Assembly (NCBI GenBank): GCA_934457415.1
Contig: CAKSHM010000012.1
Coordinates: forward strand, 1 to 40,862
DNA: 40,862 nt
Direction: 5' to 3'
Source: an uncultured Eubacteriales bacterium
GTDB lineage: Bacteria > Bacillota > Clostridia > Oscillospirales > Acutalibacteraceae
The notes beneath the pieces are model-generated. The model ran no database searches, was not told the origin of the DNA, and saw nothing but the letters and a program-made list of their open reading frames with translations. The translations under genes were made by a program, and so were the position numbers. Positions 7,846 through 15,834 of the stretch are shown in pieces; the stretch's first letter is position 1, and the number at the start of each line of letters is the position of its first letter.

Positions 7846-8844
7846 ATGAAAGATATTGTTCTAACAGGAGATAGACCTACAGGAGCTCTACACATTGGAC
7901 ATTATGTTGGTTCGCTAAAAAAACGTGTGGAGATTCAAAATAATTATGATAAACCATATATTATGATTGCTGATACTCAGGCACTCACAGACAATGCGCA
8001 TAATCCCGCCAAAGTTCATGACAATGTAATTGAAGTTGCATTAGATTATCTTGCAGTTGGCTTGAAACCGGAGTTAAATACATTTTTTATACAGTCCCTC
8101 GTTCCAGAACTGACTGAACTGACCATGCTCTATTTAAACTTTGTTACATTGGCTCGTTTAAAACGAAATCCTACTGTAAAGAATGAAATGCATCAAAAAA
8201 AATATGGTAATGAAATACCAGTTGGTTTTTTAACATACCCTGTTAGTCAAGCTGCGGATATTACTGCTTTCCAAGCAAATGTAATTCCGGTAGGAGAAGA
8301 TCAGCTACCTATGATTGAACAAACGAATGAAATTGTACGTCATATTAACAGACACTTCAATACTGATATACTGAGGGAATGCAAACCATTGTTATCAAAA
8401 GTGACTCGTTTACCAGGAATAGATGGACAGGAAAAAATGGGCAAGTCATTAAATAATGCTATATATCTAAAGGATTCATCAGAAATAATAAAAGAGAAGA
8501 TAATGAATATGTTTACGGATCCTAATCATTTGCGGGTTGAAGATCCGGGGAATGTTGAAGTTAATACGGTATTTAAATATTTGGATGCATTTGATCCTGA
8601 TTTGCAAGAGTTACAAGAATGGAAGGAACATTATAAAAAAGGCGGATTAGGAGATATGAAAGTTAAGAGAAGATTAAATGATATAATGCAGCAAACATTA
8701 GAGCCTATTAGGGAAAGAAGACTTATGTTTGAGAAAGATAAAGCAGAAGTATTAAATATGCTGAAGAAGGGCAGTGAATCTGCTAGACCGATTGCTGCAG
8801 AAACATTAAATAAATTAAAAGAAGTATTTACCCTTATTTATTAG
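7846..8844 (+). CDS. trpS: Tryptophan--tRNA ligase
   Basis: 332 residues, the normal length for bacterial TrpRS. The HIGH motif (LHIGHYVG) is at 16-19 and the KMSKS-type loop is KMGKS at 197-201. The family block GDRPTGALHIGH and the GEDQLPMIE region are present. It charges tRNA-Trp in the cytosol. A very strong GGGAGGTGA lies 6 nt upstream. No T-box leader fits in the 40-nt spacer. Codon use is clearly more AT-rich than in the flanking genes, and the neighbours are accessory enzymes, not translation genes. This suggests an acquired second copy, as known for TrpRS inhibitor-resistance alleles (inference); a main trpS elsewhere is not visible. Confidence 0.93.
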   Translation: MKDIVLTGDRPTGALHIGHYVGSLKKRVEIQNNYDKPYIMIADTQALTDNAHNPAKVHDNVIEVALDYLAVGLKPELNTFFIQSLVPELTELTMLYLNFVTLARLKRNPTVKNEMHQKKYGNEIPVGFLTYPVSQAADITAFQANVIPVGEDQLPMIEQTNEIVRHINRHFNTDILRECKPLLSKVTRLPGIDGQEKMGKSLNNAIYLKDSSEIIKEKIMNMFTDPNHLRVEDPGNVEVNTVFKYLDAFDPDLQELQEWKEHYKKGGLGDMKVKRRLNDIMQQTLEPIRERRLMFEKDKAEVLNMLKKGSESARPIAAETLNKLKEVFTLIY

Positions 8845-8938
8845 AATGGAGAAAATTTAATTGCACATAAAAATTCAAAATGAGGTCCGAAATAAGTTTA
8901 AAAGTCTGCAAGCCGAAAAACCCCGGGTGCAATGATAG

Positions 8939-9112
8939 AATACCTATCTTCCATTTTGCAAACGGAAAACGCGGATACTTTCTTCACCGGATTTTGTTAT
9001 TGACACGGTTTGTGAGCCGTCGCAGATTGAAAACGCAACCGATTTCATTCCGAATATATTAGAAAAGGAACTTATAAAGCCGACATTTTTAATTGTAAAA
9101 GCGAGAAAGTGA
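8939..9112 (+). pseudogene. C-terminal remnant of a methyltransferase-like protein
   Basis: A stop-free stretch ends in a protein-like tail (DFVIDTVCEPSQIENATDF, then LIKPTFLIVKARK, stop at 9110-9112). The ending FLIVKARK is typical of small class I SAM-dependent methyltransferases. No start codon, N-terminal half or SAM-binding glycine motif exists upstream: the frame is closed at 8936-8938. It looks like the tail of a gene lost by deletion or frameshift. The identification rests on this tail only. Confidence 0.4.
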
Positions 9113-9120
9113 TAATTTTT

Positions 9121-9573
9121 ATGAGCTATAATATTGAGAAGTTGGATATTAACAATTACCCAAAATGTAATGCTATATGGGATATGCAGGCTGACCCATT
9201 GACCGAAAAATTCCGCAAAGAAATTGAGGGCGGGAACCGTGAAGTTTATATCTGCAAAGAAAACGGAAATTTTATAGGCGAAATAGCTTGCATTTATGAT
9301 ATGAATGACCCCGATTACACAATTTCCGGGCAAAGAATTTATCTGTCACGGCTGATTGTAAAACCGAATTACAGAAACAAAGGCATTGGCGGAATTTTAA
9401 TTGATTTTATGATTGAAAAACTGAAATGTGACGGTTATAAAGAGATTACTGTCGGCGTTGACAAAGATAATTTTGCAGCCATTCACCTGTACCGTAAAAA
9501 AGGTTTTACAAAGGTATTGTTTGACGGTTGCGATGAGCAAGGTGAATATTTTAAACTGCTGAAAAAATTGTAA
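9121..9573 (+). CDS. GNAT family N-acetyltransferase
   Basis: 150 residues from the ATG at 9121; GTG at 9109 is a possible earlier start, and neither has a strong ribosome site. The acetyl-CoA binding motif A is clear: LIVKPNYRNKGIGGILI with the Q/R-x-x-G-x-G/A pattern (RNKGIG). The later AAIHLYRKKGF is the usual GNAT motif B. The substrate is unknown. It directly follows the methyltransferase-like remnant and is 13 nt before the next acetyltransferase gene. Confidence 0.85.
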   Translation: MSYNIEKLDINNYPKCNAIWDMQADPLTEKFRKEIEGGNREVYICKENGNFIGEIACIYDMNDPDYTISGQRIYLSRLIVKPNYRNKGIGGILIDFMIEKLKCDGYKEITVGVDKDNFAAIHLYRKKGFTKVLFDGCDEQGEYFKLLKKL

Positions 9574-9586
9574 CGGAGTAATTACT

Positions 9587-10111
9587 ATGAGTATGATAGA
9601 AACCGAAAGATTGCTTTTAAGACCGCTTACCGATAATGATGCGGAAGAAATGTTTAAAAACTGGACTTGGGACGAAAGAGTAGCAAGATATTGCCGCTGG
9701 CATCCGCATGGCAGCGTTCAGGAAACAAAAGAATTGCTGAAAATGTATAAAAACCAAGCCGAAAAAGGATTTGATTTTCGTTGGGGCATTGAACTTAAAA
9801 GCAACCGTGAGTTAATCGGAATTATTGATGTTGTCGATCTTTCAGAGGACAAAAAGACCGCAGAAATCGGTTACAATTTAGCTTATGATTATTGGAATAA
9901 CGGTTATGCTACCGAGGCGCTGAATAGAATAATTAACAACCTTTTTAATAACGGTGTGAATAGAATTATCGCCAAGCACCACATAGATAATCCTGCTTCC
10001 GGCAAAGTTATGGAAAAGTGCGGTATGAGATTTACAGGTTTATCAAAAACCCAAGCAAAATTCGGTTCGGATGAACAATGCGATGTGAAGTGCTATGAAC
10101 TCTGCAAATGA
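9587..10111 (+). CDS. GNAT acetyltransferase of RimJ/RimL type
   Basis: 174 residues. The start MIETERLLLRPLTDNDAEEMF is the signature opening of the Acetyltransf_3 group, which includes ribosomal protein and some antibiotic acetyltransferases. The YWNNGYATEA block is the CoA-binding loop, and DNPASGKVMEKCGMRFTG is the conserved C-terminal motif. ACGGAG lies upstream of the ATG at 9587. The physiological acceptor cannot be predicted. Its last 17 nt overlap the next gene. Confidence 0.87.
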   Translation: MSMIETERLLLRPLTDNDAEEMFKNWTWDERVARYCRWHPHGSVQETKELLKMYKNQAEKGFDFRWGIELKSNRELIGIIDVVDLSEDKKTAEIGYNLAYDYWNNGYATEALNRIINNLFNNGVNRIIAKHHIDNPASGKVMEKCGMRFTGLSKTQAKFGSDEQCDVKCYELCK

Positions 10112-10718
10112 ATCGTTTATGAATAATCGCATTATTGTTGATATCTCAAATTTTATATTTGTTTCCGATGAACCAAAGACGGTTGACGCTATTTTTCTGC
10201 CGGGTGGTTCGCACCCCGAACAGCCGGAATATGCGGCAAAGCTGTATAATAAAGGCCTTGCTGAATATGTTATTCCGGCGGGCGGTGTCAGTGTAAAACG
10301 GGATAAATGGCACGGTGTGCGATCAAAGGCGGAAATATACAACGGCGACTACAAAACCGACTGCGAATTTTTCACTGATGTGCTGATAAAAAGCGGCGTA
10401 CCGAGAACGGCAATTTACGGCGAGGACAAGTCGGGTCATACGCGCAATAATGCCTTTCTCTCTCGAAATGTTGTGAACGATAACGGTCTTAGAATTAACA
10501 CGGCGATGATCGTCTGCAAAGCGTTTCATGCTCGGCGCTGCCTTATGCTTTATCAGTTGGCTTTCCCAGATACTGAATTTATTGTCTGCCCGGTGCATTG
10601 CTATAATATCACGAAAAATAACTGGTACACAACCGAACAGGGAATAAACCGTGTTCTTGGTGAACTTGCCCGTTGCGGTAATCAGTTTGTGGGCGATATT
10701 AAGGAGTATTTACTGTGA
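10095..10718 (+). CDS. YdcF/ElyC-like (DUF218) protein
   Basis: 207 residues. The pattern of YdcF/SanA-type DUF218 proteins is visible: DAIFLPGGSHPEQPEYAAKL, YVIPAGG, a conserved acidic region EDKSGHTRNNAF and MIVCKAFHARRCLMLY. No membrane anchor is present, so it resembles the cytosolic YdcF branch rather than ElyC. Its function is not well defined in the family; a nucleotide-type ligand has been suggested for YdcF. An internal ATG at 10119 is an alternative start. It overlaps the previous gene by 17 nt and the next by 4 nt (GTGA). Confidence 0.82.
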   Translation: MNSANESFMNNRIIVDISNFIFVSDEPKTVDAIFLPGGSHPEQPEYAAKLYNKGLAEYVIPAGGVSVKRDKWHGVRSKAEIYNGDYKTDCEFFTDVLIKSGVPRTAIYGEDKSGHTRNNAFLSRNVVNDNGLRINTAMIVCKAFHARRCLMLYQLAFPDTEFIVCPVHCYNITKNNWYTTEQGINRVLGELARCGNQFVGDIKEYLL

Positions 10719-11134
10719 TTAATGTTAGAAACGGAACGGAAAATGACAAGCAAAAATTATTATACGATTATCCAAATCTCCATAAATTCTTTGGTGATAA
10801 CGGACATCTTATCGTAGCCGAAAAAGAAAACGATATTATAGGTTTTCTTTGGGCTTTTGTAAGGGATATACCTGCACCTGTGGAAGCAAAAGAAATGTTT
10901 ATCAATGCTATTGAGGTATTACATACTGAATTGCGCTGCCAAGGAATCGGCACTCAAATGGTGCAAAAAATTATCGAAATAGCAAAAGAGGAAAAAGTCT
11001 ATCAAGTCCGTGCATCTGTGCAAATTGGAAATGTAGCATCTCATCGCCTGTGGTTTAAAAACAAGTTTTCAATAAGTCCGGTTAAAATGCCTGACGGCGA
11101 CATTGTCGGATCTTTTGTAAGTTATGTTTTGTAA
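10715..11134 (+). CDS. GNAT family N-acetyltransferase
   Basis: 139 residues from a GTG start that overlaps the preceding stop as GTGA, a coupling arrangement. Motif A is LHTELRCQGIGTQMVQKII with R-x-x-G-x-G/A (RCQGIG); NVASHRLWFKNKF is motif B. Its substrate is unknown. Confidence 0.83.
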   Translation: MINVRNGTENDKQKLLYDYPNLHKFFGDNGHLIVAEKENDIIGFLWAFVRDIPAPVEAKEMFINAIEVLHTELRCQGIGTQMVQKIIEIAKEEKVYQVRASVQIGNVASHRLWFKNKFSISPVKMPDGDIVGSFVSYVL

Positions 11135-11161
11135 TAAGGCCTTGAAAAGGATAAGGATTAA

Positions 11162-11418
11162 ATGAATATTATAGATGTAAAAGAATCCCTATGCGATAAA
11201 AGCGTTTATACTTTACTCGCTCCGAGCGTATTTAACCCTATTTCCGAGCGGTTGCTAAGCCGTGCGGAAAAGTATCAAGCAGACGACAAAGTAAAGGCGT
11301 ACGCCTATTCGGAGAACGGCGAATACAAAGGAATTATTGCTTTTAAAATAAAAGAGCAAACCGCTGAAATACTGGGTATTGCCGTAAACCCGGAATATCA
11401 AGGCAAAGGTATCGGAAG
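11162..11418 (+). pseudogene. 5' fragment of a GNAT acetyltransferase gene
   Basis: A normal start with a GNAT-like sequence runs to AVNPEYQGKGIGS, exactly the CoA-binding loop of motif A. The reading frame then continues to 11542 as SRKYSTVLLTRC, which no longer looks like a GNAT. The second half of the domain is missing. The break coincides with the point where a TetR-like sequence begins in another frame, so a deletion joined two genes. The ~125-aa product would lack an acceptor site and probably be inactive. Confidence 0.7.
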
Positions 11419-11877
11419 CAGGAAATACTCGACAGTATTGTTAACAAGATGTGTGCAAGCGATTATGACCGTGCCGGGGAATATGAAATGCCTGTTTCTT
11501 TACCTGACGGAAATTCGGATGAATATAAGAAAACAGAAATAGAAAACCTCCGTGAATATTCTTTAGCGCAATTTGATTACTGGACAAAAGAAACTCTCCC
11601 CTCAAATTTCAGAAAAATGCTTACGCTTGAGCAATACAGGGATAAAAAGCTTGCCAAGCTTTATCATGACTATATTGCATCGGGACCTGCCGAATATCTG
11701 GCGGCGGTTTTCAGAAAATTTACAGACTGTGATGAAAGCGCCATGCAGCTTGCGCTTGAATTTTACGGACCGATGTTTTTGCTTTACAGCATTTATGACG
11801 GTGCGGCGCAAAAGGAAGGTATTGCTTCAATGCTGAAAGCGCATATCGAAAGCTTTATTTCAAAGTATGAATTATAA
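11419..11877 (+). pseudogene. 3' fragment of a TetR-family regulator gene
   Basis: In the frame of the ORF ending at 11877 the sequence reads KQEILDSIVNKMCASDYDRA from 11416 onward. That is how the end of a TetR helix-turn-helix region and its first ligand-domain helix look. It ends with LEFYGPMFLLYSIYDGA and IASMLKAHIESF, typical of TetR C-terminal ligand domains. The DNA-binding helix-turn-helix is absent. An ATG at 11449 could start a 142-aa remnant without DNA binding. Confidence 0.65.
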
Positions 11878-11901
11878 TTCATAACAAAGGAGAAAAACTC
11901 A

Positions 11902-12513
11902 ATGTCAAAAGACAATATAATTATCCGTCCTGAAAAAAAGACGGATTATAAAAATACCGAAAACCTTACAAGAGAAGCATTCTGGAATGTTTACCGTCCG
12001 GGGTGCTATGAGCATTATGTGCTTCACTGCTACCGCAGCGACCCTGACTTTATTCCTGAGCTTGACTTTGTAATGGAGCTTGACGGAAAGCTTATCGGAC
12101 AGGTAATATATGTCCGCTCGCAAATCGAATGCGATGACGGAAGAAAAATTCCAATAATGACCTTCGGTCCTATAAGCATTGCCCCCGAATTCAAACGGCA
12201 GGGCTACGGAAAGCGTCTGCTTGACTATTCTATAGAAAGAGCCAAGAAAATGGGCACAGGAGCGCTTGCAATAACAGGCAATATTGATTTTTACGGAAAA
12301 TCGGGCTTTGTGCCTGCAAAAACAAAGGGTGTCCGCTATGCGGACGATCCCGACGCCGACTATTTTCTTATAAAAGAGCTGAAAGAGGGATTTTTAAACG
12401 GGATTTCGGGAACATACAAGGATCCAGAGGGCTATTTTGTATGCGAAAAAGACCCTGACGGCTTTAAAAAGTTTGAAGAGGAATTTCCTAAAAAAAGAAA
12501 AATTAAAGCTTAG
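11902..12513 (+). CDS. GNAT acetyltransferase, YhbS-like
   Basis: 203 residues. The layout matches YhbS-type N-acetyltransferases: IRPEKKTDYKNTENLTREAF at the start, FGPISIAPEFKRQGYGKRLL as the CoA-binding motif A (RQGYGK), and a GNIDFYGKSGFVPA segment. The C-terminal extension after about residue 150 is characteristic of this branch. AAAGGAG lies upstream of the ATG. It is the last gene of the plus-strand run and is closed by a strong terminator. Confidence 0.88.
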   Translation: MSKDNIIIRPEKKTDYKNTENLTREAFWNVYRPGCYEHYVLHCYRSDPDFIPELDFVMELDGKLIGQVIYVRSQIECDDGRKIPIMTFGPISIAPEFKRQGYGKRLLDYSIERAKKMGTGALAITGNIDFYGKSGFVPAKTKGVRYADDPDADYFLIKELKEGFLNGISGTYKDPEGYFVCEKDPDGFKKFEEEFPKKRKIKA

Positions 12514-12530
12514 GCAAGCGATAATAAGTA

Positions 12531-12565
12531 AAAAAAATCCTCATTCTGACGAATGAGGATTTTTT
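12531..12565. terminator. Bidirectional terminator between the GNAT gene and tRNA-Ala genes
   Basis: The stem ATCCTCATTC (12537-12546) pairs with GAATGAGGAT (12551-12560), loop TGAC. The run of seven A before it and T after it allow termination on both strands, fitting the convergent GNAT and tRNA units. Confidence 0.85.
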
Positions 12566-12640
12566 GGTGGAGCATACCGGGATCGAACCGGTGACCTCTA
12601 CACTGCCAGTGTAGCGCTCTCCCAGCTGAGCTAATGCCCC
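12565..12640 (-). tRNA. tRNA-Ala (anticodon GGC)
   Basis: Minus strand, acceptor GGGGCAT / ATGCTCC with the alanine identity pair G3-U70, discriminator A, encoded CCA. The anticodon stem CTACA/TGTAG holds the loop CTGGCAG with GGC at 12607-12605. The T loop is TTCGATC. It is 14 nt from the second tRNA-Ala gene. Confidence 0.96.
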
Positions 12641-12654
12641 GAATATAAAAAATG

Positions 12655-12730
12655 TGGTGGAGACGAAGAGGATTGAACTCTCGACCTTACGGATGCGAAC
12701 CGTACGCTCTCCCAGCTGAGCTACGCCCCC
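12655..12730 (-). tRNA. tRNA-Ala (anticodon CGC)
   Basis: Minus strand, acceptor GGGGGCG / CGTCTCC with the G3-U70 identity pair, discriminator A, encoded CCA. The anticodon stem TACGG/CCGTA holds loop TTCGCAT with CGC at 12697-12695, reading GCG alanine codons. The D and T arms are normal. Confidence 0.96.
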
Positions 12731-12740
12731 GTTTTATTTT

Positions 12741-12766
12741 TGTGACAGGTTTTTAAGCCTGTCACA
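12741..12766. repeat. 9-bp stem-loop TGTGACAGG/CCTGTCACA, copy 1
   Basis: The arms TGTGACAGG (12741-12749) and CCTGTCACA (12758-12766) enclose an 8-nt loop. T-rich sequence follows on the plus strand only. The hairpin lies between comM and the tRNA-Ala genes on the minus strand. Arms of identical sequence recur at 26001-26025 with a different loop. Confidence 0.6.
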
Positions 12767-12810
12767 TTTTCATATTTTAATACTTTTTTATCCGATTGTC
12801 AAGAATAAAA

Positions 12811-14337
12811 TCAATCGTTCCAATATTTACGGTCAAGGCTTCTGAAACGGATTGCGGAAAAAATATGCTTTTTCTCTATTTTTTCGCTCTGTGCAAGGTC
12901 AGCAACCGTTCTCGCAACCTTAAGTATACGGTCATACGCGCGGGCGGAAAGCCCCAATTCATCAAAGCTGCGGCTTAAATACTGCGCCGCCTCATCCGTC
13001 ATAACGCAAGCTTCTCTTAATAAAGACGGAGTTATTCTCGCATTGCAGGAGATTCCTGTTCCTTTATATCTTTCGTTTTGAATTTGGCGGGCGCGGTTGA
13101 CCCTTTGTCTTATCTTTTCGGAGGTTTCTCCCTTAGCGGTATTAGCAAGAGATTTATAATCAACCGGCGGAACCTCGACATGCAAATCAAGCCTGTCAAG
13201 CATAGGACCCGAAATGCGGTTTAAATATTTTCTGACCATATTAGGCGAGCAGGTACACTGCTTTGTCGGGTGTCCGAAGTACCCGCAAGGGCAGGGATTC
13301 ATAGCGGCAACGAGCGTTATAGAGCTCGGGTATGTAACAGAAGCGAGGACTCTAGAAACGGTTATAACCCCATCCTCCAGAGGCTGGCGGAGCGCCTCCA
13401 TTGAATCTCTCTTGAATTCGGGAAGCTCATCCAAAAAAAGTACGCCGTTATGCGCAAGGGATACCTCCCCCGGTTTCGGAACACTTCCGCCCCCTATAAG
13501 CCCTGCGGAAGAAACCGTATGATGAGGGGCCCTGAACGGTCTGCAGGTTATAATCGGGTGGTCCTTATCAAGAATTCCTGCAACAGAATGAATTTTCGTA
13601 GTTTCAATGGATTCTTCAAAGGTCATTTCGGGGAGAATAGACGGAAGTCTTTTTGCGAGCATGCTTTTTCCGCTTCCGGGAGGACCTATCAGCAGAATAT
13701 TATGCCCGCCTGCCGCGGCGACCTCCAATGCCTTTTTAGCTGCAACCTGACCCTTGACATCGCAAAAATCAAGAGCAGCCTCAAGCGATTTTGAGGTTGA
13801 AACCTCAAAACTTTCGGGATTTAGCTTATTAATTCCGCTCAAATGCTCAAAAAGCTGTTTTATATTCCTGACAGCAAAAACATTTATACCCTCAATCGCC
13901 GCTGCCTCACGTGCATTATCAAACGGAACATAAACATTTTTTATTCCGCTCTGCTTTGCGGTTATCGCCATCGCAAGAACACCGTTTACCCTGCGGATAT
14001 CTCCGCTTAAGGAAACCTCACCGATAAATACAGAATCCGCAGGGGTTGCTTCAAGCTGTTTTGAGGCGGAAAGAATAGCGAGAAGCACAGGTAAATCATA
14101 AACCGCCCCCTCCTTTTTCTTATCCGCGGGAGCAAGATTTACGGTTATTCTGCCGGTAGGATATTTAAAGCCGCAGTTTTTAATTGCCGCTCTTACCCTG
14201 TCGCGCGATTCCTTAACCGCCGCATCCGGCAGGCCTACTATATCAAAACACGGCAGACCTCCCGAAATATCCGCTTCGACCTCAATCATATAAGACTCTA
14301 TACCGAAAATTCCGATACTTTTAACCTTTGAAAACAT
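12811..14337 (-). CDS. comM: YifB/ComM-family Mg-chelatase-like AAA ATPase
   Basis: 508 residues, the usual length. The N-terminal Lon-protease-like fold begins FSKVKSIGIFGIESYMIEVE. The AAA+ core has Walker A GPPGSGKS (218-225) and Walker B VLFLDELPEF (from 299). A conserved cysteine cluster NPCPCGYFGHPTKQCTC (C349, C351, C361, C363) may bind metal. In naturally competent Gram-negatives ComM is a branch-migration helicase aiding integration of transformed DNA; the role in this organism is inferred. AAAAGGGG lies before the ATG. It has its own promoter and converges on the tRNA-Ala genes. Confidence 0.92.
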   Translation of the reverse strand: MFSKVKSIGIFGIESYMIEVEADISGGLPCFDIVGLPDAAVKESRDRVRAAIKNCGFKYPTGRITVNLAPADKKKEGAVYDLPVLLAILSASKQLEATPADSVFIGEVSLSGDIRRVNGVLAMAITAKQSGIKNVYVPFDNAREAAAIEGINVFAVRNIKQLFEHLSGINKLNPESFEVSTSKSLEAALDFCDVKGQVAAKKALEVAAAGGHNILLIGPPGSGKSMLAKRLPSILPEMTFEESIETTKIHSVAGILDKDHPIITCRPFRAPHHTVSSAGLIGGGSVPKPGEVSLAHNGVLFLDELPEFKRDSMEALRQPLEDGVITVSRVLASVTYPSSITLVAAMNPCPCGYFGHPTKQCTCSPNMVRKYLNRISGPMLDRLDLHVEVPPVDYKSLANTAKGETSEKIRQRVNRARQIQNERYKGTGISCNARITPSLLREACVMTDEAAQYLSRSFDELGLSARAYDRILKVARTVADLAQSEKIEKKHIFSAIRFRSLDRKYWND

Positions 14338-14363
14338 ACTCTATCCCCTTTTAAACTAAATGC

Positions 14364-14392
14364 ATTATAACATAAAAAAATAAATTATACAA
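14364..14392 (-). promoter_or_regulatory. Promoter of comM
   Basis: Minus strand TTGTAT (14392-14387), a 17-bp spacer and TATAAT (14369-14364), about 27 bp before the comM ATG. Confidence 0.65.
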
Positions 14393-14424
14393 TTTAATTT
14401 AATTCTTTCTTAATAATTTGAGGA

Positions 14425-14430
14425 TATAAT
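14425..14430 (+). promoter_or_regulatory. -10 element of the zinc-ribbon gene 14461-14868
   Basis: A perfect TATAAT lies 30 bp upstream of the ATG, with GGAGGG as ribosome site at 14452-14457. No good -35 hexamer is visible at the usual distance, so an activator may be needed. Confidence 0.4.
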
Positions 14431-14460
14431 TTAAATGTAATAAAAAATACGGAGGGTACT

Positions 14461-14868
14461 ATGGGCTTCAGATATAAGCTTTATCAGTTCATGCAAGGCA
14501 GATACGGAACAGACACTTTTTTTTACGGTCTTGTTGCAGTCGCTGCTGTCTTAAGTATTGTTAACAGCTTTTTAAGATTATGGTATATTCAGTTGATCGT
14601 TTATGCTATTATGATTTATGCCGTTTACCGTGTTTTTTCAAAAAATATTCAGGCACGAACGGCGGAGAACCGAACTTTCAGAAAAATACTGTTCTTTATT
14701 TCGGACAAAATAAAGCAGCAAAAGGCAAGAAAAGCGGACACCTCTCATATTTATAAGAAATGTCCGAATTGCAAGGTCACTTTAAAGCTCCCGAGACGCA
14801 AGGGAAAGCATACAACCGTATGCCCGAAATGCGGAAAGGAATTCACCGTAAGAGTTTATAAAGAATAA
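14461..14868 (+). CDS. Two-TM protein with C-terminal zinc ribbon, function unknown
   Basis: 135 residues. Two hydrophobic spans (about 20-37 and 41-59) are followed by a basic linker. A zinc ribbon has CPNC (C101, C104) and CPKC (C121, C124), with LPRRKGKHTTV between the pairs. The ribbon should face the cytoplasm. Small membrane zinc ribbons of this kind occur widely in Clostridia without a described role. GGAGGG lies 3 nt before the ATG. It is monocistronic, divergent from comM and closed by a terminator. Confidence 0.78.
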   Translation: MGFRYKLYQFMQGRYGTDTFFYGLVAVAAVLSIVNSFLRLWYIQLIVYAIMIYAVYRVFSKNIQARTAENRTFRKILFFISDKIKQQKARKADTSHIYKKCPNCKVTLKLPRRKGKHTTVCPKCGKEFTVRVYKE

Positions 14869-14873
14869 GGATA

Positions 14874-14905
14874 AAGCCGACTGCCGGAATGCAGTCGGCT
14901 TTTAT
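14874..14905. terminator. Bidirectional terminator
   Basis: AAGCCGACTGC (14874-14884) pairs with GCAGTCGGCTT (14891-14901), loop CGGAAT, then a T-run. It separates the zinc-ribbon gene and the convergent EamA transporter gene. Confidence 0.85.
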
Positions 14906-15777
14906 TATGCCTGATCTTTTCTTTTGTTATAAAAAAACATTGCTATTCCGGCGCCGATAATCATAAGATAGCCTGAAATACTCAATATATCAGGCAGGTC
15001 ACCGAAAACGAAATAGCCTAAAACTGCCGCGAAAATAACCTGCGTATAATCATAAACCGAAATTTCCTTTGCGGGTGCGTACATATATGCTCTTGTGATG
15101 CCAAGCTGACCTATGCAGGCAAATATTCCTGCGAAAATAAGATTTACAGTCTGCAAAACGCTCATCGGCTTAAAGGAAATTATCATCAAAGGAAAGCATA
15201 CCGCACAGGAAAACAAAGAAAACCAAAAAATTATGCGGTTTCCGTTTTCCTTTTTAAAACCCAGCCTTCTGACAAAGGTATATGCGATTCCCGCGCCCAT
15301 TCCCCCGATAAGCCCTACTATTGCGGGAATTACGGCAGGATTGTCAAAATCCGGTTTTATAATAAGCACGCTTCCCGCAAATGCGGCGGCAACGCCGAGC
15401 AGCTGCACAAAATTCGGCTTTTCCTTTAAAATTATAAACGAAAAAAGAATTGAAAAAAACGGCGAAAGCTTATTTAACATATTAGCGTCCGACAGATTAA
15501 GATACCCTATCGCATAAAAATTGCAGACAAGACCGGCAGTTCCGAAAACGCTTCTTAAGAGGATATCCGGAATATTCTTTTTATCGGGAATAATTCCCTC
15601 TTTATTTTTTAAAATTACAAAGGAAATAAACAACAGCGCAACAAAATTTCTGAAAAATGCCTTTTGAAAGGCAGGCAGCTCTCCTGACAGCTTAACAAAA
15701 AGCGACATTCCCGAAAATCCGAATGCGGCGATAATTATAAAGAGAATTCCCTTGGATTTCTGATTTATTTTAAGCAT
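14905..15777 (-). CDS. EamA/DMT-family inner-membrane transporter
   Basis: 290 residues with about ten predicted membrane spans in two similar halves. The first half holds AAFGFSGMSLFVKL and RNFVALLFISFVIL; the second half has AFAGSVLIIKPDF and IAGAGIAMFFYNKRKDQA-like ends, as in EamA (drug/metabolite) exporters. The substrate is not predictable. The basic C-terminus fits a cytosolic tail. A promoter lies at 15807-15834; the ribosome site is weak. Confidence 0.85.
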   Translation of the reverse strand: MLKINQKSKGILFIIIAAFGFSGMSLFVKLSGELPAFQKAFFRNFVALLFISFVILKNKEGIIPDKKNIPDILLRSVFGTAGLVCNFYAIGYLNLSDANMLNKLSPFFSILFSFIILKEKPNFVQLLGVAAAFAGSVLIIKPDFDNPAVIPAIVGLIGGMGAGIAYTFVRRLGFKKENGNRIIFWFSLFSCAVCFPLMIISFKPMSVLQTVNLIFAGIFACIGQLGITRAYMYAPAKEISVYDYTQVIFAAVLGYFVFGDLPDILSISGYLMIIGAGIAMFFYNKRKDQA

Positions 15778-15806
15778 ATAAAAACTTCTTTACATTATAA
15801 TGTTTA

Positions 15807-15834
15807 ATTATAACACTGAACGCTTAAAAAGCAA
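15807..15834 (-). promoter_or_regulatory. Promoter of the EamA transporter gene
   Basis: Minus strand TTGCTT (15834-15829), a 16-bp spacer and TATAAT (15812-15807). The -35 abuts the stop codon of the upstream membrane-protein gene. Confidence 0.55.

Noticed and set aside
8880..9062. 60-aa open frame in the trpS-GNAT gap
   Set aside because: Its sequence is low-complexity and lacks a ribosome site. A methyltransferase-like tail runs in another frame over the same DNA.
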